From contig NZ_CBYO010000012.1 in the NCBI RefSeq assembly GCF_000577245.1, positions 1 through 64,000 of the forward strand: a DNA stretch of 64,000 bases, in the 5' to 3' direction. This document shows positions 57,247 to 64,000 of the stretch, piece by piece. Made by a program: the position numbers and the translations under genes. Position 1 is the stretch's first letter. Every line of letters starts with the position of its first letter. This DNA is from Paucisalibacillus algeriensis (GTDB lineage: Bacteria; Bacillota; Bacilli; Bacillales; Amphibacillaceae). The notes under the pieces are model-generated. The model was not told the origin of the DNA. It saw nothing but the letters and a program-made list of their open reading frames with translations, and searched no databases.

Positions 57247-57924
57247 ATGACATACTCAATCAACATATTCAAATTATTATTTGCAGTAGATGACCATATT
57301 TTTCGGATTGGAAAAGCTGAACTAATCCGAACACCTTGGAAAGTCATGCTCCTACTCATGCTATTTTCTACATTCCTATACAGTGGAATGGGTATGTTGG
57401 GGATTGGTTCTTCGCCTATATCAAGTGGTGCGGTTGTATTAACCCCTTCCGAATATGAAATGCAAAAGCTATGGTTTATAATTGGTCGAATCATTTATTC
57501 ACTAGCATTTGTATTATTTATTTTATTTGTTCCCTCTTTAATTTTTTATTGGGTTACGAAAATTCAATATAAAAAGTTATTACTTATGCAACTTGTCGTT
57601 TTATTTGTTTTACTTATTGAGAGAATATTATGGATACCGTTTGTTGTTTATTTTGGGTTAGACTGGTATGTCTCACCGTTATCATTTGGGATTATTGCAT
57701 CTTACTTTACTGATATTCCGTTTTTGATTTATTTATTTGGCGCAATCTCTTTATTTCAATTATGGATTGTAGCATTCCAGATTAAGTTCGTAAGTAAGTT
57801 ATCTGCCATCCAAAAAGGTTGGATATGGAGTACTGTGATCTTATTTAATCTTGCTGTTTGGACACTAACAGCAGTAGTAGCATTTACAGATATTCTGATG
57901 ATTAATAGGTGGTTTAACTTATGA
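57247..57924 (+). CDS. Yip1-like (YknW-like) membrane protein
   Basis: A 225-residue protein with about five membrane helices: a short cytosolic start (LFAVDDHIFRIGKAELIRTP), a helix near 33-50, an outside loop, then helices near 80-105, 115-140, 155-180 and 200-218. The layout and its position before an adaptor gene recall YknW of the B. subtilis yknWXYZ operon, a Yip1-family assembly partner of an ABC exporter. This identity is inferred from layout, not from a strong motif. GTG and ATG starts were compared; ATG 57247 has AAAAGGGTGG upstream. Overlaps the next gene by four bases. Confidence 0.65.
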   Translation: MTYSINIFKLLFAVDDHIFRIGKAELIRTPWKVMLLLMLFSTFLYSGMGMLGIGSSPISSGAVVLTPSEYEMQKLWFIIGRIIYSLAFVLFILFVPSLIFYWVTKIQYKKLLLMQLVVLFVLLIERILWIPFVVYFGLDWYVSPLSFGIIASYFTDIPFLIYLFGAISLFQLWIVAFQIKFVSKLSAIQKGWIWSTVILFNLAVWTLTAVVAFTDILMINRWFNL

Positions 57925-59147
57925 GGAAAAAACGGATGAAGTGGTTAGCACTAGTATTATTTATCGGGATTAATTGTTTGTTGGTATGGTTGGATGATGG
58001 AGAAAAAGTGATAAGACAAGCCTATGTACCAACATGGGAAAAGGTGTATCAAACTGATTTGTTTGAAACGATTGAAGCGGATGGTGTAGTTACATATTCA
58101 GGTGAAAGCTTTGTCTACTTTGACAAAAGTATCGGAAGCTTTGATAGTTTTCTTGTAGAAGAAGGTAGCAAGGTAGAGGTTGGTGATCCTCTGTTCCAAT
58201 ATCGTGTGAACGATTATGCAGAGGCAGAGGCAATCTTGTCCTATGAATTGGAAAAGATCGATGGGGAAATTGATGCGATTGAAGATGCTATATCTGAAAT
58301 GGTATCGTATCGGATACCGAGACCTTCTGTGCCGGTTGTTGGCAATGCAGAAGAAGATAATACAACGGTAGTGGTAACACCACAGGAACCAGTTGAAGCA
58401 GATTTGATAAAGGAACAGTTTATTATCCAAAAAGAACAAGAATTAGCTACGAAAAAGGAACAAGAGCAGGCCATTGAAAACCAATTAGATGATTTACAAG
58501 AAAATGGTGACACCATTACAGTTGAAAGTCCTTTTGAAGGGAAAATAAAAGAGATTTCCTCCACGCTTAATGATCCAATTATCCGCATTGAACATATGGG
58601 ACTTCAGGTCAAAGGGGAGTTAGACGAGGCTGCTAGGTTTGAAGTGGAATCTGGGCAACCCGTTGAGATTACTTTAGCTAATGGGGAACAGACATTACAA
58701 GGTTCGATTTCGCAGATAGAGGATGCACCACATGACATTACTGTTGATTCAAAAAGTATTTACCCTTTTGAAGTTAGTTTTAAGGAAGAGCAAGAATTAG
58801 ATTCTATTTTACCGGGGTATCATGCTAATCTAAGAATTACGGTTAATGAATCTATTAATGGGATAACTGTCGATACAGATACTGTTAAACACCATCATGT
58901 CTGGAAAATGAATGATACTGGAAAAATGGAACTTGTCCCTGTTCAAACTGGCATTCAAATGGGGGATGATCTAGAGGTAATCAGTGGACTATCTCTTGGT
59001 GACGTTGTGACAAAGGAGTCTATTGATGCATCCTATAAAGGGATGCCATTTATTACACCAATTAAGTTTACAGATGTAGCGTGGTTGGATGTTGGTAAAT
59101 ATAAGGACTGGCTATTGTACATGACAACTGGAATTATTACGAGATAA
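57921..59147 (+). CDS. membrane fusion / efflux adaptor protein (YknX/HlyD type)
   Basis: A 408-residue protein: N-terminal membrane anchor (residues 6-24), a biotinyl-lipoyl half-domain (GSFDSFLVEEGSKVEVGDPL), a helical hairpin over about 95-195 interrupted by a Pro/Val-rich insert, the second lipoyl half (VESPFEGKIKEISS), beta-barrel and membrane-proximal domains ending with VQTGIQMGDDLEVISGLSLG. This is the adaptor of ABC or RND-type exporters. No ATPase or permease gene follows; the next two genes are on the other strand. Confidence 0.8.
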   Translation: MRKKRMKWLALVLFIGINCLLVWLDDGEKVIRQAYVPTWEKVYQTDLFETIEADGVVTYSGESFVYFDKSIGSFDSFLVEEGSKVEVGDPLFQYRVNDYAEAEAILSYELEKIDGEIDAIEDAISEMVSYRIPRPSVPVVGNAEEDNTTVVVTPQEPVEADLIKEQFIIQKEQELATKKEQEQAIENQLDDLQENGDTITVESPFEGKIKEISSTLNDPIIRIEHMGLQVKGELDEAARFEVESGQPVEITLANGEQTLQGSISQIEDAPHDITVDSKSIYPFEVSFKEEQELDSILPGYHANLRITVNESINGITVDTDTVKHHHVWKMNDTGKMELVPVQTGIQMGDDLEVISGLSLGDVVTKESIDASYKGMPFITPIKFTDVAWLDVGKYKDWLLYMTTGIITR

Positions 59148-59149
59148 TT

Positions 59150-59183
59150 GGGGAGAGTGGCTATGTTGCTACTCCCCCTTTCT
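59150..59183 (+). terminator. terminator after the adaptor gene
   Basis: GGGGAGAGTGGC / GCTACTCCCC stem followed by CTTTCTATTT. Closes the YknW/YknX-like pair, confirming that no further exporter gene is in the operon. Confidence 0.65.
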
Positions 59184-59212
59184 ATTTATCTCAAACAATA
59201 CTAAGTGATACT

Positions 59213-59443
59213 CTATTCTATTTCATGTTTTGTTATATTGTTTTCCTTTTGAATAAACCAATGGCCAATAATGCGTAATTCTAATAAAGAAATTCCTCTC
59301 TCCCTAGCGACCTTTTCAATTTGATTCATTTCAAATAACATCCGACCAAGATTCTCTCCATTTTTAATCTTTTTCTCTACAAAGCAATAAAAACATCCTA
59401 GCAATTCTGCTGGTAATTTTTCATAAAAGTTTTTTCTCTTCAA
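59213..59443 (-). CDS. small conserved-looking protein, unrecognised
   Basis: A 76-residue soluble protein, charged and helical (LLGCFYCFVEKKIKNGENLG, then VARERGISLLELRIIGHWFI). I cannot assign a family. TTG start supported by AAGGAG about 8 bases upstream on the minus strand. It follows the DUF2294 gene on the same strand after that gene's terminator. Confidence 0.6.
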   Translation of the reverse strand: MKRKNFYEKLPAELLGCFYCFVEKKIKNGENLGRMLFEMNQIEKVARERGISLLELRIIGHWFIQKENNITKHEIE

Positions 59444-59475
59444 TAGTTTTCTCCTTAAGGTTCGTTATTTGATGC

Positions 59476-59526
59476 AATAAAAAAAGCCAAAAAGAAGTGG
59501 CACATGCCTTACCTCTTTTTGGCTTA
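59476..59526 (-). terminator. terminator after the DUF2294 gene
   Basis: On the minus strand, AAGCCAAAAAGA / TCTTTTTGGCTT with a T-run into 59478. Confidence 0.8.
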
Positions 59527-59535
59527 TGTCTAGCT

Positions 59536-60264
59536 TTATTTATCTAGTACATTACCGCCTGATTGTGTGGGGTTTACAATAAATAGAATTATACTTTTAT
59601 CTCGATCAAAATCCCAAGAAACAAAAATATCGTCGATCTTGCTGTCCAATAAGGATTCGAAGCGTATGTTATTATGTAGTTGCCGTTTTTCTACTCTCCT
59701 TTTGGCTGATCGTAAAATGTCACGATAGCCAAGGCGAATAAATTCACGTTCAATTGTAATTAAGATACCTGTACGGAGAATAGCATATGTCCGTTCATTT
59801 ATTTTTACGGATAATACTTCTTCTGGAACCTTTTGGGTTTGTTGTCCAATATTATTAATCTCTTCGTGAAGGGATTCTTTCCCTTTAAATTTCTCATTGG
59901 ATAACTCACCAAGAGTTGATTTATCTTTTGAAATAGCGATGAACATTCCAGAGAAGTTATGTATTCCCCAATCATAATAAAATTCATCAATTTCCATTTT
60001 GGTTAGTACTGTCATGTAGGCCTTCAGTTCAGGAATGATATTTTGCATTAAAATATCTCTTGTGTTGTGAATTATATTTTCTTGTCCTGCTTCTAAGAGT
60101 ACATTTTCCGTAGGGGAAATGAAGTTTCTTATGTATACAGTAATAAATGGCTTTCGTATTGATACATAGACCGTTTCAGGCCCTCGACCAAAGCGTTCTC
60201 GTAATGTTTTCCCGATATAACTGGACAATTCTTTTTGTATCTCTTGTGTTTCCAACTGTAACAT
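59536..60264 (-). CDS. double DUF2294 (MpsC-like) protein
   Basis: A 242-residue soluble protein. The first half is a clear DUF2294/MpsC domain (LSSYIGKTLRERFGRGPETV, VSIRKPFITVYIRNFISPTE). The second half (NERTYAILRTGILITIEREF, then RLGYRDILRSAKRRVEKRQL) looks like a second, more diverged copy. DUF2294 proteins accompany Na+- or bicarbonate-related transport systems in some bacteria (MpsC of Staphylococcus), but no such partner is here. ATG 60264 has its SD-like AAAAGG immediately adjacent. TTG 60255 would be better spaced. Confidence 0.85.
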   Translation of the reverse strand: MLQLETQEIQKELSSYIGKTLRERFGRGPETVYVSIRKPFITVYIRNFISPTENVLLEAGQENIIHNTRDILMQNIIPELKAYMTVLTKMEIDEFYYDWGIHNFSGMFIAISKDKSTLGELSNEKFKGKESLHEEINNIGQQTQKVPEEVLSVKINERTYAILRTGILITIEREFIRLGYRDILRSAKRRVEKRQLHNNIRFESLLDSKIDDIFVSWDFDRDKSIILFIVNPTQSGGNVLDK

Positions 60265-60379
60265 CCTTTTGCTAAGATAAAAGCGCTATTGTCCTTTATC
60301 CTTTTATTATTTTAGAAGTTATAATATAGATTATCAACTAATAAATAGATTTTATACGGAGTATGAGGGAGATGAAATC

Positions 60380-61544
60380 ATGATTAAAGAATTAAAACTG
60401 GATGAGGATTATCGTGAAATTTTTAAACTCTCACAATTTGCTTTTCAATATCGAACTAAGTGAAGAAGAAATTGAAAAGAAGCGTGAGGAGGCTAAGCGG
60501 CATCGAATATGGGGGAAAATAGTAGAAGGAAGAATAGCTTCCAAATTACATTTGATCCCCTTAACGGTATATGTGAGTGGAAAGCCCATGAAAATGGGTG
60601 GAGTTTGTTCTGTTGCCACATGGCCCGAGTTTAGACGAAGTGGAATGGTCAAGGAGCTTTTAGCAAATGCACTTCAATATATGCGGGATAATGGTCAGGT
60701 GCTTTCCTTCCTTCACCCATTCTCCGTCCCTTTCTATCGTAAATATGGATGGGAAGTTACCTTCAATGAGAAGATTTACACCATTCCTATAGTGAATTTA
60801 CAAAGAGCATGGAACATTGATGGTTATGTCCGAAGAGTTCTACCCGAAATTTCATTACTAAAAGAAATATATTGTGTGTATGCTAAGCGGTACACAGGTA
60901 CTATTTTGCGTGATGAAAAATGGTGGGAACAGCGAGTGTTAAAAGACGATACCCAAATTGCGATAGCGTATAATAACAAGCATCAGCCAGAGGGATATAT
61001 CTTATTTGAAGTGAAGGATAAACAATTTACGGCCATTGAAATGGCATATCGTTCTGAAATCGGAATGAAGCTCTTACTACAGTTTGTAAGTAATCATGAT
61101 TCTATGGTTGAAAAAGTTGAATTTGTGGTACCTGAAAATGATAATATCCCACTGCTTCTGGAAGAACCCAGATTTGATACAAAGGTTGACCCTTACTTTA
61201 TGGCCAGAATTGTAGATGTACATGGATTTTTGGAACAGTACCCATTTGTGAGGTCGGATAAAGAAAGGGCTGTTTGTCTCCGAGTAGTAGATAATTTCTT
61301 ACCGGAGAATTCAGGATTATTTCATGTAAAACAGTCGGTTAATGGAGTTATAGTTGATATAGTTAATATGGGGGGCCAAGAAGTAATAACCTGTTCCATT
61401 CAACAGCTAACGATGATATTTTTAGGATATAAACGCCCTACTGAGTTGTTTCAACTTGGACTTTTACAAGGCAATGTAGCAGCAATCAATTGTTTAGAAA
61501 ACATGATACCCTTTCAACAAACTTATCTTCCAGATTACTTTTAA
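60380..61544 (+). pseudogene. frameshifted Eis-like GNAT N-acetyltransferase
   Basis: The gene starts at ATG 60380 after GAGGGAG with MIKELKLDEDYREIFKLSQF, typical for Eis-like acetyltransferases. After FAFQY the frame meets TGA (60458-60460). Dropping one base (C at 60452) restores ELSEEEIEKKREEAKRH and the remaining 360 residues: GNAT core (VCSVATWPEFRRSGMVKELL, the acetyl-CoA loop), a second GNAT-like domain, and a C-terminal SCP2-like domain. The downstream frame alone (from 60402) starts without a ribosome site. Either a recent inactivation or a sequencing error, as there is no homopolymer. Confidence 0.75.
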
Positions 61545-61622
61545 TTTCTAATGGCTTCACAAGTCATAAACCCATTACTTGTCCCATAAAATAAGGTGAG
61601 GATAAGTAAAGGGGCGAACGAA

Positions 61623-62348
61623 ATGAGTCGATTAGGAAAATTTGCTTTTTGGTTAGTTGGATTAGTAGTACTTGTGATACTGATAAAATTTCCATTACCC
61701 GACTTTACCAAAGAAACCGCTGGCTTGCCCCTTCCTTTAACAGGGAAGGTAGTAGTACTTGATGCGGGCCATGGTGGGGTAGATGGTGGAGCAGTTGGTA
61801 AGGATGATACTTTAGAAAAGGATATTGCATTAGATGTAACCAAGAAATTAAGAGATTACTTACAACAGTCTGGTGCAATCGTATACTTAACTCGAGAAAC
61901 AGACACCGATTTGGCTGCAGAAGATACAAAGGGGTTATCAAGAAGAAAAGCAGAAGACATTAAGAATCGAATGGAGTTTATTAATACCCACGACGCTGAT
62001 TTCTTTTTGACTATCCATTTGAATGCTATTCCGTCAACAAGATGGAGTGGAGCACAAACCTTCTATTATCCAAAATCAGATGAAAATAAGCACCTAGCAA
62101 AGATGATTCAAGCAGAAATAACCAGAAATTTAGAAAACACTAATCGTAGCGCTCTTGCTGTCAATAATTTATATTTACTGAAAAACGCAAAGATACCAGG
62201 TGCTTTAGTTGAGATTGGGTTTCTTTCGAATGTAGCAGAAAGGGAACTGCTGAAAGATCAAACCTATCAAAGACAGATGGCAGCAAGTATCTATGAAGGG
62301 ATATTGCGTTATTTGACAGTAGAGCCAGAAGCGGAAGAAGAAAAGTAA
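61623..62348 (+). CDS. cwlD: N-acetylmuramoyl-L-alanine amidase CwlD
   Basis: A 241-residue zinc amidase that removes the peptide side chain in spore cortex synthesis, the first step to muramic lactam. N-terminal membrane/signal segment (residues 5-24), then an Amidase_3 domain with zinc ligands His in VLDAGHGG, Glu in TLEKDIALD and His in TIHLNA, and catalytic Glu in ALVEIGFLSN. The frame opens at GTG 61596, but ATG 61623 has AAGGGGCG upstream. Its order with salA and gerD matches B. subtilis. Confidence 0.95.
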   Translation: MSRLGKFAFWLVGLVVLVILIKFPLPDFTKETAGLPLPLTGKVVVLDAGHGGVDGGAVGKDDTLEKDIALDVTKKLRDYLQQSGAIVYLTRETDTDLAAEDTKGLSRRKAEDIKNRMEFINTHDADFFLTIHLNAIPSTRWSGAQTFYYPKSDENKHLAKMIQAEITRNLENTNRSALAVNNLYLLKNAKIPGALVEIGFLSNVAERELLKDQTYQRQMAASIYEGILRYLTVEPEAEEEK

Positions 62349-62455
62349 GTAATGTTGCAAACCTCCTATGATTCATATCACTTAGGTTTTTGGTGATTTA
62401 TGTTATACTAGCCTTGGACTAATTAAATTTAAGGCTGAAATAGGAAGGTGATTAC

Positions 62456-63514
62456 ATGTTAACAAAAGAAGAGGTAATACAATTACTGAATCCTGTAAGA
62501 GATCCTTTTTTACATAGAACTCTAGAAGAAACAGAGGGAGTCAAGGAAGTAACTATTAAAGAAGATAAGAAGCATGTCAGCGTAAAAGTGGCAATTGGTA
62601 AAACGAATACTGCTGAACAAATGCAACTTCAACAAGAGCTAGTCGGGATTTTAAAGCGAAATGGTGCTGTGACAGTTGGACTTCGTTTTGAACAACTTCC
62701 AGATGAAATCATTAAAAAATACCAGCCTGCCGTGGAAAGTGCAAAAGAAAAGGCATTAATGGGTGGAAATAAACAACCCCACTTCTTAGCAATTGCAAGT
62801 GGTAAAGGTGGCGTAGGTAAATCAACAGTTACTGTGAATCTTGCTATCTCGTTGATGAGACTAGGGAAAAAAGTAGGTATCATTGACGCAGACATTTACG
62901 GTTTTAGTGTTCCGGATATGATGGGAATTGAAGAAAGACCAGTTGTTCGTGGACAGAAGATTATCCCAGTTGAACGTTTTGGTGTAAAAGTAATTTCGAT
63001 GGGCTTCTTTGTAGAGGATAACTCTCCAATTATTTGGCGTGGTCCAATGCTTGGTAAAATGTTAAATAGTTTCTTCAAGGAAGTGGAATGGGGAGATTTA
63101 GATTACCTATTACTAGACTTGCCACCAGGTACAGGTGATATTGCTATGGACGTTCATGAACTATTGCCTTCATGTAAGGAAATCATCGTAACAACACCAC
63201 ATCCGACCGCTGCATTTGTAGCAGCTAGAGCGGGGCAGATGGCACTTAAAACAGAGCATGAAATCTTAGGTGTTGTGGAGAATATGGCGTACTATAAAAG
63301 TCCGAAATCCGGTGAAAAAGAATATGTTTTTGGACAAGGTGGCGGAAAGAAGCTTGCTGAAGTACTAAAGACAAAAGTATTAGGGCAATTGCCAATCCAG
63401 CAACCATATGAGGAAGAAGATGAGTTTGCCCCTTCTGTATATCAGGAAGATCATCCAAACGGAAAAGAATATCATAAGATTGCAGCAAAGGTTATAGCTC
63501 AAGTAGAAGAGTAA
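62456..63514 (+). CDS. salA: Mrp/NBP35-family ATPase SalA
   Basis: A 352-residue P-loop protein. N-terminal MIP18/DUF59-like domain (residues 1-85), then the Mrp ATPase with deviant Walker A GKGGVGKST at about residues 117-125, DADIYGFSVPDMMG, and LLLDLPPGTGD. B. subtilis SalA represses scoC and so raises protease production; Mrp proteins also carry iron-sulfur clusters. The usual C-terminal CPxC cysteine pair of Fe-S carriers is not seen (the region reads MAYYKSPKSGEKEY). TAGGAAGGTG precedes the ATG. Confidence 0.94.
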   Translation: MLTKEEVIQLLNPVRDPFLHRTLEETEGVKEVTIKEDKKHVSVKVAIGKTNTAEQMQLQQELVGILKRNGAVTVGLRFEQLPDEIIKKYQPAVESAKEKALMGGNKQPHFLAIASGKGGVGKSTVTVNLAISLMRLGKKVGIIDADIYGFSVPDMMGIEERPVVRGQKIIPVERFGVKVISMGFFVEDNSPIIWRGPMLGKMLNSFFKEVEWGDLDYLLLDLPPGTGDIAMDVHELLPSCKEIIVTTPHPTAAFVAARAGQMALKTEHEILGVVENMAYYKSPKSGEKEYVFGQGGGKKLAEVLKTKVLGQLPIQQPYEEEDEFAPSVYQEDHPNGKEYHKIAAKVIAQVEE

Positions 63515-63524
63515 AATTATGAGT

Positions 63525-63562
63525 AGGGTCAGGTTCTTTTATAAAGAACCTGACCCTTTATT
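63525..63562. terminator. bidirectional terminator between salA and gerD
   Basis: Perfect 15-bp stem AGGGTCAGGTTCTTT / AAAGAACCTGACCCT with loop TAT between convergent genes. A T-rich tail follows on the plus strand. Confidence 0.85.
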
Positions 63563-63579
63563 TTGTAAGTGCAACAATA

Positions 63580-64000
63580 CTATTGACCGCCACCGCTACC
63601 GCCGCCGGATTCGCCACCGCCACCACCACCGGACTCGCCGCCTTGGCCGCCACCACCTTGACCACCAGATTCACCACCACTACCTTGACCTTTACTTTGT
63701 TCTTCAGCAGCTTTTAATAATATCTCTTGGATCTTTGCTTGGAACAATGGTGATTCTAATGTTTGCTGTACGGTTTCCTCAAGGTGAGCACGAAACTGTT
63801 GACTCTTTAATGTCTGTATAGTTGCTTCTTCCATTTCGGGATTCTGTAATAAATCCATCATTTGCTTTTGATATTCTGAGTCATTCATTAGACTTTTCAT
63901 TAATTTTTTTTGGTCTTCTTCGACGGACTTATAGAATGTTTCAACGAATTTTGGGTCTTCAAATAGCTTCTTCCACATTTCTGCGCCTTTATCAGATGTT
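63580..64000 (-). CDS. gerD: spore germination lipoprotein GerD (partial, 5' end outside window)
   Basis: The reading frame is open to the window edge: seven codons (TSDKGAE) precede the first in-window ATG at 63978, so the N-terminus and lipobox lie outside. Visible are the helical core (LFEDPKFVETFYKSVEEDQK, NPEMEEATIQTLKSQQFRAH) that forms the GerD trimer rod and a long Gly/Ser/Gln-rich C-terminal tail of about 40 residues. GerD clusters germinant receptors in the spore inner membrane. Convergent with salA, as in B. subtilis. Confidence 0.92.
   Translation of the reverse strand, partial: TSDKGAEMWKKLFEDPKFVETFYKSVEEDQKKLMKSLMNDSEYQKQMMDLLQNPEMEEATIQTLKSQQFRAHLEETVQQTLESPLFQAKIQEILLKAAEEQSKGQGSGGESGGQGGGGQGGESGGGGGGESGGGSGGGQ

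Overview
This window comes from a low-GC, spore-forming Bacillota, most likely a member of the Bacillaceae related to Oceanobacillus, Virgibacillus or Ornithinibacillus. The genus is an inference. The placement rests on the gene order, which is that of the Bacillus subtilis chromosome downstream of an rRNA operon near the origin. Spore genes are present (sigH, cwlD, gerD), as are A/T-rich third codon positions, frequent TTG and GTG starts, and dispersed palindromic repeats of a type I remember from Bacillaceae genomes.

Layout. 1-1160: end of an rRNA operon (5S rRNA) and an MgtC/SapB-family gene. 1283-5996: CtsR-controlled protein quality control operon (ctsR, mcsA, mcsB, clpC). 6149-14784: radA, yacL, gltX, a cysteine T-box with cysE-cysS, then mrnC, rlmB and rae1. 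15158-20571: sigH, rpmG, secE, nusG, rplKAJL and a methyltransferase gene. 20568-33440: rpoB, rpoC, ybxF, rpsL, rpsG, fusA, tuf. 33761-48260: the joined S10, spc and alpha ribosomal clusters, with secY, adk, infA and rpoA. 48630-53012: energy-coupling-factor transporter module ecfA1-ecfA2-ecfT, truA, rplM, rpsI. 53102-61544: an accessory block. 61623-64000: cwlD, salA and the end of gerD.

The conserved backbone carries many visible controls: a CtsR operator, a cysteine T-box, L10, L13 and S10 leaders, and several attenuator-like hairpins. Several genes normally found in this neighbourhood in B. subtilis are missing: disA between radA and yacL, ispD-ispF between yacL and gltX, and map between adk and infA. 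The small KOW-domain gene before infA is decayed by frameshifts. Four copies of a palindromic element sit in gaps of the cluster, one of them exactly where ispD-ispF would be.

The accessory block between rpsI and cwlD holds the least ordinary material. It has a PadR/DUF1700/DUF4097 operon with a consensus promoter overlapped by perfect dyads. It has a YitT-family membrane protein gene preceded by what reads as a complete leucine-specific T-box riboswitch on the minus strand. It has a YknW/YknX-like membrane pair without the matching ABC transporter. It also has a double-DUF2294 (MpsC-like) protein and an Eis-like acetyltransferase gene broken by one extra base. The leucine T-box in front of yitT is the strongest candidate for an undescribed regulatory link.
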